A DNA stretch of 64,000 nucleotides from Artemisia argyi (GCA_030686995.1 CM060703.1:3008501-3072500); one strand, 5' to 3'. Positions 24,661-35,833 are shown, counted from the first letter of the stretch. Notes: generated from the letters alone by a model not told the origin. Made by a program: numbers and translations.

Positions 24661-25138
24661 AAAAGCTGAAAAGTTGGCACTTGCGAAGTACCGCCAAGTA
24701 ATATGGCAGGGAAGAGTGATGAAAACTCAGTTTACTAATGAGGAGTTTAGACATCAGGGACGATGTCCACTCCTGAAGAAATTGGACAGCTTTTGAAATC
24801 TTTGGGTTTTAACAATGACACACGCCTCTATCTTGCATCCCACAAGGTAACATCTAATCCGCCCCAAGGAAAATTTCAACTTTTGGATCCATACACGATT
24901 TAAAGGAATTATTTGACTATCTGGTTGATTGTGCACACAATTGGAAGATATTATTTACTTAATTTTTTTAGATTTTCACAATGTGAGGAAATAGTTTTAC
25001 TTATCAGATTTTATAATTAACCTTCCAGAAAGAAAAACCAGGAATCTTCTTAGACCCAAATTAATATCAACAATCTTTTTGGTATGCTGATAATAGACAA
25101 ACTAGTATTTGACTATTTATGACCTACATCAAGCGTAC

Positions 25139-26450
25139 TGATACGTGCATAACAAGACCATGTCCAAAGAATATCAACCAATGTCTCCATTAATTACGCA
25201 TACATCCACGTTTCATATTTAAGTAGTTATTTACATGCATGAGTAAGTTACATGCATTATTTTAGGAATATAGTCAACCAGTTATTTTCATGTGCTAGTG
25301 GGTAGGTTAGTTACTAGGCAGTTTGTATTTTTCTTTGGGCTATAAATTGTAATCGTATGCATGAATGTAAGCAGAAAAGAAATGAATTAAAAGTTCTAGT
25401 CTTCTACTCTTTTATTCTTGGAGTCTTGCCCGCTCTAAGGGCCTTATCAATCCGTCTCTTTAATCTACTTGTTGGGAGATTGACCATCTCAAATCGGTCT
25501 TATAACAATGGTGCTTTCATTGACTTACTCACCTTCTCTACAAGAATCCATGGCCATCCTGGCTGACAATATATCCAAACTCGAAGCCGTCATGGCCAAA
25601 TTCATTGCCACTTCCGTCTCAAACACCAACACTACCAAAACCGATATTGCCGAGACCACAACCCAGGTGGTCACCCAAATTCCTGTTGTCACAAACATCA
25701 ACCCCGATGTCACAACCCAAACTCCTTCTCTGTTACCACCTCCAACTGCCGACGCGACTCACGAAACGCCACAAATCACACATAATATAGCCATCTTTAA
25801 TTGTCCGCCATTGTTCACCCCCACCGCTGCACCACATGTTATCGCCACCATTAAACCACCAATCATGCTAGACAGCTTATCAAACAAAACTCTTGAACCA
25901 TTATTTCAAAGCCTCGCTACCATAGATATCCAAGCTAATGGTAACCCAGAACATGGGTTTTGTTGCCTAGAGATATGTTATCATGGTCACCAATGTCACC
26001 CACCTACGTTTGTTTTTCTTCAAACCGAACCGAAACCGCCTTGGAAGCCACGTCACACGTGGTACAAAGACATGAGCCTTGAGGACAAGGCTCGTTTTCA
26101 GGCGTGGGGTATTGATACGTGCATAACAAGACCATGTCCAAAGAATATCCACGTTTCATATTTAAGTAGTTATTTACATGCATGAGTAAGTTACATGCAT
26201 TATTTTAGGAATATAGTCAACCAGTTATTTTCATGTGCTAGTGGGTAGGTTAGTTACTAGGCAGTTTGTATTTTTCTTTGGGCTATAAATTGTAATCGTA
26301 TGCATGAATGTAAGCAGAAAAGAAATGAATTAAAAGTTCTAGTCTTCTACTCTTTTATTCTTGGAGTCTTGCCCGCTCTAAGGGCCTTATCAATCCGTCT
26401 CTTTAATCTACTTGTTGGGAGATTGACCATCTCAAATCGGTCTTATAACA
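25139..26450 (+). mobile_element. Non-autonomous LTR retrotransposon, about 1.3 kb
   Basis: The 5' LTR is 25139-25507 and the 3' LTR 26113-26450, both TGATACG...TTATAACA, with a 5-bp target duplication CGTAC (25134-25138, 26451-26455). The 3' LTR lacks 31 bp present in the 5' LTR; otherwise they look identical, so insertion is recent. A tRNA-complementary site TGGTGCTTTCATTG follows the 5' LTR, and a G-rich tract precedes the 3' LTR. The 225-codon internal frame (25508-26185) has a Thr/Pro-rich gag-like start and a short C-terminal piece resembling plant gypsy-type proteins. There is no protease, RT or integrase. It lies in an intron of the O-fucosyltransferase pseudogene. Confidence 0.85.
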
Positions 26451-27907
26451 CGTACCAAGGCTGAGTTTAGCAAATCAAACAGTCAAAACAGCAACTTTTA
26501 CATTATCGGCTTTGCTTTATCCCTGAAATATAGGTATATGGTGGAGAAGCAAGAATTTCTGCACTGCGTAAACTGTTTCCATTTATGGATGACAAAAAAA
26601 GCCTTGCATCTGACAAAGAACCGGCAGAAGTTGAAGGAAAAGCGTCGTTATTAGTGGCTGTTGATTATTATGTTAGTATGCATACCGACATCTTCATTTC
26701 AGCTTCAACAGGCAATATGCACAATGCGATGGTATGTATGATTGTCCTCATTCATCTTTGTTAAAAACTGAAAGTAATATTTTTCTTAACATGTAAAAAA
26801 AAAAAAAAAAAAAGAAAAAAGAAAAATACGCTATGAGAAAATGTATACAGAAAATTAACTAAATGAGCTGTGGGACATATTATAACCTCTACCTTTTTAA
26901 TGGAATATATCCAGAAATGACCCTATAAGACGCAAAAATAACTTTTGAGAAATTGCAAAGAGATAAAAAGTGCTGGATATATGTATAAATATTAGAATAA
27001 GTACACATTTTGCCTGAAATTTTTGTTTTGAACATATTTTTTTGTGAAAATTTACAATTTCTTATTAGTAAATGTAGAAAATAATCTGAGTTTTTGCCAA
27101 ATTTTGACTTCTTAAAGAAGTTTAGGTGTTTTGCAAAATTTAAATTGTTAGTTATAAGGTCATATCTGGATAGAGATGAATAAAATGTATAATTTATTCA
27201 TTTGTATCTTGCTTTACACCAAAAAGTCAATTAAGTGTTTTCGAAAAATATACAAATTTGACTGTTCTGCTGCACATTTTCATTAAAAATAGCTCATATT
27301 GCAAAATCTTTGTTGCATTTTCCAAAAAAATGATGTTTTTCTTTAGAGGCCGCTATTTCAACCCATTTAAATAAAGACGGATAAAGTCCGGTTGACTTTC
27401 ATTGATGAGGATTGCGGGTCAAGTATTTAGTTTAATGATAAAGTGAACGGGTTGAATAATTGAATGTGGTCTGAAGTGTATTCGAATTCAAAAAGACTTG
27501 GACATTACTGTGTTGGTGGGTTCAAACCCAACCCATTTCGTTCCAACCCGTCTAACGGGCCATTTTGACCCTATTGCTTCGCTGACTATAAAAATAAAGT
27601 ATGATGCTTTAACAACTTGGAATCATCCATGACCCTTTACTTATAAAATGAATCATTGTTGCTTGTTTTTCAGCTAGGGTATCGAGCATACAAAAACTTG
27701 AAGACTATCAGACCAAATATGGTGCTCTCAAGCAAGCTCTTTCTAAATGAAACTATGGAATGGCCCGAGTTTCAGTGGGCTATACAAAACGCGCATAGAA
27801 ATAGACAAGGTCAAGTTAGGTTAAGAAAGGAGACACAATCCATATATACTTATCCCAATACCAGATTGTATGTGTCAACAACATTAGTTCTTTTTTCAGT
27901 TTTGTAG

Positions 27908-28910
27908 AGTTAGAGAAGCTATAGTGTTCTAAACTGCTATTCACTCAGTCATGCGGGTAAATGAGCACGGATTATAGTAAAAGACAAATTCAATATATAT
28001 TTGTGCTTCTCTCTGAGGGTGTTATGTGCATGCACAAGTTGTACCAAATAGATGAAACGATATTTTTTTATAGGGTCGTATGTCGGTAGGTGAATGATGC
28101 AACATCTCGTTTGGTTTGCAAGTTTTAATCCAAATGTATGTTTTGCATTTTGCTTAATAAACAGGCCTTATTTTGGCCAACAATTGTCATGTTACGCAAC
28201 TTTTTCTTTATATACATCCACCCTTTATAGCGGTCAAAAAATTAGGGGCTAACATGGTTTGGTTTTGCTAGATTTTTGCGTAAAAGCGAAACCAATCCTG
28301 GTATATTCGGTTTTAATCACGGTTTGGTTATCGATTTTTCCTCTCCACCTCCACGGATGTCGTTTCAACACTAGTGGAGGAAATGGTATTGATATATTTG
28401 AAGAGGATTTTCGCTCATTAAATATACTGTTACTAGAGTTTTTGCATGAATTCAAAGAAGATGAATTAGAGGGTGACAGTGAGATATAAATATAGTAGTA
28501 AAGCACATGCAGATCATTTCACATATACATATAAGTTCACACATAACTAGTTTACCTGTCACAATATACATTCTACCATATTATCATAAATTGGTTTGAC
28601 AAGATCACAAAAAACAAATCAGCTATATACGTTGTAAATAGAAATAGTAAAACAATCAAACAATGCAAGTGAAGATAGGCAGCTTCTACGGAGAGCAATA
28701 AGCAAGTTTGAACACATTGAGACCATTCACCAACTAAACTTAACAAAGAACTTGTTAGCATTTCCCATTCTCCTTCAAGATCATTTCTTATCTCACAACA
28801 TTTAGCTTCAAGAAGTAATCAGCGGCTTTGAGCCCCTCATCTGAAGATGTGCCTCTACGTACAGTGGTTGGCAAATAGAAAACAATGCATCAAAAAGGAG
28901 TACCGAGTAG
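27908..28910. other. Non-coding stretch downstream of the O-fucosyltransferase pseudogene
   Basis: Contains a probable 3' region of the pseudogene and a 76-codon plus-strand frame (28259-28489) with no recognisable product. On the minus strand the part at 28580-28910 would be the trailer of the TNL gene if the candidate last exon is real. No other feature seen. Confidence 0.4.
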
Positions 28911-29018
28911 TTAATAAACGAGCCTAGCTCGTTTAGGCCTATAGTCGACTTCGTTCGGAACATTAACACCCTGTCTAGATCCGCCACTACTTGATCCGCC
29001 GTTTATGCAGAGTGCCAC
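28911..29018 (-). CDS. Candidate terminal exon of TNL copy 1
   Basis: A TTTTTAAG acceptor is followed by 35 open codons starting VALCINGGSSSGGSRQ and ending with a basic RPKRAR-type patch and TAA. A strong donor (TCG|GTGAGTAAAT) lies upstream at 29841/29840, giving an 822-nt intron that holds the hAT MITE. Joining is phase-compatible only with a frame different from the LRR frame, so use of this exon by the gene is uncertain. Copy 2 has no equivalent. Confidence 0.3.
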   Translation of the reverse strand: MALCINGGSSSGGSRQGVNVPNEVDYRPKRARLVY

Positions 29019-29321
29019 CTTAAAAACCAAGAAACTACTTTAGCTTATATGGAATTGCGCCATTAGTATGGAACTAAAATGCAATCGACAATAGAGAATC
29101 TTTGAAAACAGGTACAATAGTTGCATTTTATCCATAGACCATCTACCATCTTTTTGAAACTTTAACATCTTTAATACAATAAGGGACCAAAAGTGTAACA
29201 AGTTTTATAATAGTTACCGTTTATGTAAATGTTGGTATTTAGAGACCAAAAATGTAATATGGTATAACTACAAGGACCATCGTGTAATTTACTTTATTTT
29301 CTCTTTCTACAACGCTACTAG

Positions 29322-29730
29322 TAGGGGTGTCATTCGGGTCAACCCGACCCGATAAGCCTCTATCGGGTCGGATCTATCGGGTTTTCGAAAAATAAAGATT
29401 AACCCGCAACCCGATCCGATAAGGAATCGGGTTATCGGGTTCGGGTCTATCGGGTTATCGGGTTTATCGGGTTCGGGTTATCGGGTTCGGGTTATCGGGT
29501 TTAGTTCAAAAATTATAAAACTTTTAATGTGTTATTATAGCTTATCGGGTTATCGGGTCAACCCGATAACCCGATAACGAAATAATTAAGACCCGCAACC
29601 CGACCCTATAAGGCTATCGGGTTGACCCGATAACCCGATAAGGTATATTGGACCCGAATCAACCCGACCCTATAAGGCCTTATCGGGTTCGGGTCGGGTT
29701 CGGGTCGGGTCGACCCATATGACACCCCTA
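29322..29730. mobile_element. hAT-type MITE, 409 bp, built of ATCGGGTT words
   Basis: Termini TAGGGGTGTCAT and ATGACACCCCTA are exact complements, flanked by an 8-bp duplication GCTACTAG (29314-29321 and 29731-29738), the hAT signature. The interior is almost entirely CGGGTTATCGGGTT-like words on one side and their complements on the other. The TNL duplication breakpoint falls inside it. Confidence 0.9.
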
Positions 29731-29914
29731 GCTACTAGTATTATTTTGTTCCAATAATTTTTGTTGGCCAATATCAAATTCAATATTAAAATAAGAGAAA
29801 AAAGAATTTAGAAAACAAGGAAAGTGTGTTATTTACTCACCGACGGTGACAGGTTGTATTCTTTATCTCCAAACACGAAGCTTGGGAGATGCAGCGATAT
29901 CTTCAGGTAGCTTC

Positions 29915-32900
29915 TCAAGAAGAGCACAACAAAGAAGGTTGATACTTAAGAGGTTTTAACTTACAAATGCTATCAGGAAGATGTTTAATCTTTGTGTACG
30001 ACAAAAATAGTTTCTCCAGAGATTCTAACTGGCCAATGTCCTCAGGCAATTTCCCAAGACAAGAACAATTTCTAACATCGAGCAACTTCAGATGTTTTAG
30101 CATGCAGATGCTATCTGGAAGATATTCAATCTTCTTACTCCTCACGTATAGCTCTTCTAAACACTCTAATTGGCCAAGATTCTCTGGTAACTTCTCAAGA
30201 AGATCACCATTATCGAATTTGAGAGATTTGAGACGTTTCAACATACAAATGCTATCCGGAAGAAATTCAATCTTTTGACTCCTCACATGTAGCTCTTCTA
30301 AACACTCTAATTGGCCAAGATTCTCTGGTAACTTCTCAAGAAGATCACCAGTATCGATTTTGAGAGATTTGAGACATTTCAACATACAAATGCTATCCGG
30401 AAGATATTCAATCTTCTTACTCCTCACATGTAGCTCTTCTAAACATTCTAATTGGCCAAGATTCTCTGGTAACTTCTCAAGAAGATCACCAGTATCGACT
30501 TTGAGCCAATTCAACATAAAAATGCTATCCGGAAGATATTCAATCTTCAGAGATTTGAGACATTTCAACATACAAATGCTATCCGGAAGATATTCAATCT
30601 TCTTACTCCTCACATGTAACCTCTCTAAACATTCTAATTGGCCAAGATTCTCTGGTAACTTCTCAAGAAGATCACCATTATCGACTTCGAGAGATTTGAG
30701 ACATTTCAACATACAAATGCTATCCGGAAGATGTTTTATTTTTGTAGATGACAAACAGAGCTCCTCTAGACATTGTAACTTGCCAAGATCTTTGGGAAAC
30801 TCTGGAATATTGCATTCGAGTTCAAGCTTTCTTAAGCATCGTAAACTGCAAATCATGTCTGAAAATTTCTTAGTGTCTGTGCAAGCACATAGACCAAAAG
30901 AAATAAGCTTCTCAATATTTCCAACTGATGACGATAGATATTCTTCATAAACACAAAACCGCAACTTAGGGAGATTACTGTTGGGGTGCAATGGGCATGA
31001 ATCCAAGACCTCACCAACCAGACGTAAACTAGCTAAAGACTGACTATCCTTTAGGTTCAATGCACCAAAGGGGACCATAAAAAAGAAAAACCTCAAACAT
31101 GAGTTTAAGTTTAAGTAGACAAGTTTTCTTAGACATCCAACGGGAGCGTTAATTTCTATCAACTTATCACAACCTCTAAGATCTAACCTCTCAAGATTTG
31201 GAAACGGCTCAAGGTCAAGGCTCCTCAACCTTGATTTACGAAGTTCAAGGAATTTGAGATTTGGACATGCACTAGACATGTGAAGTTCTTCAAAATCAGC
31301 ACAATAATTAAGTGATAATTTCTCAAGATTCGGAGTTAGCCCAAGCTCAAAGGTTCTTAACTTTGAGTCACTGATATTGAGATGCTTGAGCTCTTGACAG
31401 CTGACAGGCATGCAAAGTTTTACTAATTTATCATACCTAAGAATTAACGTCTCGAGACTTGGAGTCATACTAAAGTCAAATGTTGTCAACGCTGACTTCG
31501 AGAGAGACAGGAATTTGAGTTTTTTGAGAACCTACCAACAAAAATAAGACAAAAAAGATTAATATTAACGTATTAACAAGACCAATAAATTAATAGCATT
31601 ATTACGAAACAACCAATCAACAATTATTCCACCTTTTTTTCTCCCTCTTCATAAAGTTGTACCATTTTGCTCCGATATATTTCAAGTCCAACAAGATTGT
31701 TTGCTTGAAATGTTTTGGGTAAATACAAGAAAGGGTAATAAGAACATTTTAGATATCTTAAAGAGTTTGAAAAGTATTGGCTGGTATCATCAAGACATCC
31801 CACATCTCTTTGATATGGAAAATAAACGTCCAGATATCTAAGTTTCTTCATTTTTCCAAGACCTTTCATAATAATTCCCGCATTTGTGTTCGTCCTACGA
31901 AGTTCTAGACATATTGTTGCTTCAGTACCCTGCAATACAAAAACAATGTCCATAAACCTGGGAAGTCAGAACAAATGCAAAGTTTTAGTTTTCTCTACAT
32001 TACAAGTAAACTGATCTTTACCTCGTCATCAGCCAATATATCTTCAATTTCCTCTTGAATCCACAGTCGGCTATGTTTGTTAGGATTCGGGTGCTCACGA
32101 CGAACAATGTTCTTTCCCATTTCTTCTATATGGTCATGCATGTCCAAGTACTCATATTTAGAAGAAAAAGTTATAAGACATCTCTGCTCAAGAACTTTTA
32201 AACCGATTATAGGATTAAATCCACAGCATTCAAGAATTCTGATTGCATCTTTTCTTCTCCAGCCTTTCAACATGCATGCAATGTCTAGAAACATTTCCTT
32301 ATAATCATCCTCCAGACTCTCATAACTTAATTCTAGCTTTTCCTGAATCTCCTTCGGTAAGGGATATTTTTCTAATCTTTCTATGGCATCCTTCCATTCA
32401 CGCTCATTTTTACCAAAAAGAGATGAACCCAAGACTTTGAGTGTTAAGGGAAGACCAGCAGCATAATGTACAACTTTTCCTGACAGCTCTTTGAATTCTT
32501 GAGGTGGACTTGCCCTTCCAAATGCATGTCTACTAAGGAGAAAAGTTGCTTCCTCATCTGATAAGAGATTGATATCTCGAATCTTCACTCTGTGATCGTC
32601 CTTATTTGATAAGAGATCGATATCTAGAAAGTTCACTCTCTGGGCTTCCAGCACTTGCTCATCTCTCGTAGTAACGATAATTCTACTTCCCGGCTTAAAC
32701 CAGTTAGTCTCACCGGCTAACGCCACAAGTTGGTCTATGTGATTCACATCATCTAGAACAAGAAGAACCTTTGTACCGCGAATCCTCTCTTGCATCATGT
32801 TTATCCCATGAGTAACATCATTCACAGTGACGTCTTCTTTCATTACATCTGAAAGGACTTGTTTTTGTAAGTTCTTCAGACCAGACATAGAGGGCCCTGA

Positions 32901-34401
32901 AACTTCCCTCACATTCCCAACAAAGATTTTAGCTTCAAACTCATTAGATAGACGATTAACAACAGCTCTAGCTGTAGTTGTCTTCCCAAGGCCTCCCATG
33001 CCCTTGATCCCTATCATGCGAACATCATCAATTCCCATTTCTAAAGAATCGATAACATCCTTTACTCGAGTCTCCATGCCAACCAACTTTTCATCAGAGC
33101 CGAAACTGATGGAGCGTAACTCTAGCGAAATCACTCCAACAATTTCTTTGATGAATTTAGATTCGTCCCTGTGTTTACGTAAAAACAAGATATCTTTAGT
33201 ACTATAATACGTAATAATCTTTTATCCATGCATTATCCTATTTCAACACATATTAGCAAGAAACAAAAGTAAGAAATTACCCATCATTGAGCGGTGCATA
33301 AGAATGATGGGTAATTTCTTACTTTTTAAACACATATTAGCAACAAACAAAATTAATGAAGGAATTACCCGTCTTTCAGCGCCCACCCATTCAGATCGGC
33401 TGCTTCTTTCAGAGCCCCTTTCCATTTCCCAGCAGCATCTTTCTCTTTATTCTTGGAAAAGGCATTTTTAACCGCCCCACTTTGGTATCGGACTTCGGTG
33501 GGTTCCACATCATAGAAAACAGGGTAAGCAGTGTGCCCAGTCATCTTCCGACACTCCATAATCTTGACAAGCTCATCCAAACACCAAGACGAAGAAGCAT
33601 AGTTTTTGGAAAAAACAATGATGTAAAATTTGGAGTCTTGAATGGCTTTGATAAGCTCATCACTGATAGTTTTCCCTTTATGGATTCTTACATCATCCTT
33701 GTAGGTGTAAATGCCTTTTGCATTAAGAGCTTCATAAAGATGGCCAAGAAAGTTCTTGCGAGTGTCTTCACCCCTGAAGCTTAAAAAAACATCATACTTG
33801 AAGCTAGTTTGAATGGATGAAGTTGGAGTGGACACCTTTATTTCTGGTGCAGATGAGTTAGAAGACGATTCTTCTTTTTTTGGCGCAGATGAGTTTGAAT
33901 AAAAGTAGTAATAGATAAAGCCCATTAGCATTAGCATGAGCGTAATTCCTAATGAAGTTATGGTTGAAGGATCGGAGGAGAAACTTAATATCTTGCTGGA
34001 AGTCGACATTTCTACAAACTGATTGCAAAGAAAAGTGAATGAATTAATGGATCAAAGCTAGGCGTTTACTCAAAGAAACTTGATAATGTTAAAAAGTGTT
34101 TGTGAAATGATGTTGAGAAACAAATTAAAGCCACTCATATTGTCTTTTGGTCAATGATAAAAAGAAAGATAAGATTCAAAAAAAGAAAAAGCAACCCAAT
34201 ACATCCTCTTGGAAATTGCTTATTCATGTCCAAGTAATTTAATCTGTTTCTCAAAAAAGACACACATAAACTCATCAATTTATCTAACAGTAAAATTACA
34301 AAGACTTGTGACATATAACTAAAAGCCCTTTGGAATAAAATCAAGAAATTAGAGATTTAAAATAATAATACCTTTTGGTCATTGGGTTTTTGTTCTTCCA
34401 T
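29915..34401 (-). CDS. TIR-NBS-LRR disease-resistance protein, copy 1
   Basis: Exons in reading order: 34401-34372 (10 codons, inferred), 34018-33369 (TIR), 33168-32022 (NB-ARC), 31929-31633, 31531-29915 (LRR). All phases agree; 1,246 aa, or 1,233 from the ATG at 34009. Residues below are numbered from that ATG. A hydrophobic segment (19-37) precedes the TIR domain (YDVFLSFRGEDTRKNF; SSSWCLDEL with the NADase Glu at 146). NB-ARC motifs: P-loop GMGGLGKTT (Lys 276), kinase-2 KVLLVLDDV, RNBS-B GSRIIVTTRD, GLPL, FLDIACML and MHD. The LRR part ends in repeated 47-residue units. Such proteins are intracellular immune receptors; activated TIRs act on NAD. The C-terminus looks shortened by a frameshift near 29955. 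The product is identical to copy 2. Confidence 0.92.
29975..30760 (-). repeat. Internal LRR repeats of about 141 bp in TNL copy 1
   Basis: Five near-identical units of about 47 residues (LPDSICMLKCLKSL, LLEKLPENLGQLECLEEL, HVRSKKIEY) and one chimeric partial unit (SLKIEYLPDSIFMLNWLKV), each spanning two LRRs. The same array is at 39291-40076 in copy 2. Confidence 0.9.
33266..33325. repeat. Hairpin in the TIR/NB-ARC intron, copy 1
   Basis: A 23-bp arm (33266-33288) is perfectly complementary to 33303-33325 around a 14-nt loop. It is flanked by direct copies of ACACATATTAGCAA. It fills a large part of the 200-nt intron. Same at 42582-42641. Confidence 0.85.
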
Positions 34402-34450
34402 TAAAAAAATGATGAAGAAGATAAGTAAACGGAAGATCAGGTTCCGGCGA

Positions 34451-34458
34451 TGACGTCA
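34451..34458. promoter_or_regulatory. TGACGTCA palindrome upstream of TNL copy 1
   Basis: Perfect bZIP-type (TGA/C-box) core 50 bp upstream of the ATG at 34401, in the leader or core promoter. TGA-class factors are linked to salicylate-responsive defence genes, but use here is inference. Identical at 43767-43774. 34459-35050 shows no other feature apart from a short direct repeat of GTAAGTTTTTATTATTAAAG at 34599-34640. Confidence 0.4.
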
Positions 34459-35066
34459 TTCGTGACCGGAAATGATATTATTTGGATCATCTTGTTCAAG
34501 GGAGTGTTACTTTTTGGGAGTTTGGACTCTGCTAAAACTACCAAATTACCCTTTACTTGCAAAACTTACTAGAAAAAGTTGTTAACACTTAACACCGTAA
34601 GTTTTTATTATTAAAGAAAAGTAAGTTTTTATTATTAAAGAAAAAGTAAATTAATGTATTGTAAAGTAAACATTTTTTTCTCAAAATTACGAGGAAATAT
34701 TTTAATTTCAAAATCAACAAAATAACACTATTTTTCATACTATTTCCTTTTCTTTCTTAATTACAACTCGAGAACACAACATCTTTTGTTTCCTTTTCAT
34801 TTTCTTGCTTAACTCCTACTCGAGAACACAATGTTAGCAAATCCTTTTTATCTTAGCAAATGTAACCGCCCTTCAATAATGATACATTTTAATGAAATTG
34901 TTTATAAGAAAATGTCACTAAACTTATAACCACCAATTTATTAGTTATCCATTCGTATGAGTTGTATCTGTATTATATAGTTATCAATTCTTATGAGCTG
35001 TGATTGTCAATTGGTGAGTAGGAGATTAGCTTGTAATTAGTATTTTCCTAATATTGCTCTTGTATA

Positions 35067-35068
<2 letters not shown>

Positions 35069-35156
<88 letters not shown>
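35069..35156. repeat. (TA)n microsatellite, unit 1
   Basis: About 85 bp of TA between TAGGATAT and ATATCCTA, so ends are complementary. In unit 2 (44385-44463) it is 8 bp shorter, the main length difference between the duplicates. Confidence 0.9.
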
Positions 35157-35279
35157 TAATGTTTGTAATCAACTTTTACATTTGTATTGTTTATATCAAA
35201 TTAGATGGGGTTACAATGTTTATGTTTAGTGGGTATATGTTGGTCATATTAATCTTAATAGAAGTAGTTGACTAACATA

Positions 35280-35745
35280 ATGGTTTAAAGTATAAACATA
35301 TTCAAACATTGGCGCTTGTGATAGATCAAGTATGTTTAGAAACCAAAGATTTATTTCCAACAGACTTATCTAGCTTCGCCACATTGATAGTGAATGATGG
35401 ACTTCGATTACATTGTCACTAAATAACCGAACTTGAGTTTGGTGTCCATTTTCTCTAGCTTGATAAGAAAAGAAAATCAATGTGTGATAATAAACTAAAT
35501 AAGAATTGATTACGTCTAACAAAAAGTGTTGTCTCTCGAACAACTTCTTTTATGAGGTTACTTAACTTGTTTTAAGTTTATAATCCCACATGGGTAATGA
35601 AAAGAAGTTTTGCTTATTTATATAACGTGGTAAATATGTTCAACTAGGTTGAGGTTAGTATCATATTGTTAGTTTCTATTGCTCGATGTTTTTTTTGCAA
35701 AAGGTGAACTTATATTATTACCAAATACTCTTAGAACATCAAATA
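35280..35745 (+). repeat. Dispersed TCCCACAT/TATA repeat, copy 2
   Basis: Ordered family words as in copy 1, with ATCCCACATGG at 35583-35593 and TTATATAA at 35618-35625 (24-bp gap). Duplicated at 44588-45053. Confidence 0.55.
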
Positions 35746-35833
35746 CAACTTACTGTATGGGGATACCCAAAATCAGAAAACAAATGATAATTAAAAAAAA
35801 AAAAAAAAAAAAAAAAAGAAAAGAAAAAAACAG

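Larger units (their letters stand above)
22861..27907 (+). pseudogene. 5'-truncated protein O-fucosyltransferase family gene
   Basis: Exons: 22863-23017 (IKTAPVHASANWYLENVLP), 23491-23751 (GIAAIAPFSHHLGFENLP; FIVLHLRFDK), 24623-24846 (HSACDFGGGKAEKLALAKYR; RLYLASHK), 26534-26731 (YGGEARISALRKLFPFMDD; NMHNAM) and 27674-27907 (NLKTIRPNM; HRNRQGQVRLRKE, stop). These match the C-terminal two thirds of plant O-fucosyltransferase (GT106/GT65-like) proteins, which act in the Golgi. The N-terminus with the membrane anchor is missing; the first exon is fused to ULP2 intron sequence. An 8-bp insertion near 23576-23583 and a 1- or 4-nt deletion near 24772 break the frame, and part of exon 3 is duplicated at 24178-24213. 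Non-functional as it stands. Confidence 0.85.

Noticed and set aside
28259..28489. 76-codon plus-strand frame with acidic end
   Set aside because: No recognisable family, no clear promoter or splice partner; kept only as a note.
29967..30950. Plus-strand frames of 103 and 196 codons opposite the LRR exon, and the same at 39283-40266
   Set aside because: Mirror frames of the repeated LRR coding sequence; their repetition only reflects the LRR units.
32827..33784. Plus-strand frames of 126 and 142 codons over NB-ARC and TIR
   Set aside because: Shadows of the minus-strand TNL exons with no recognisable domain.
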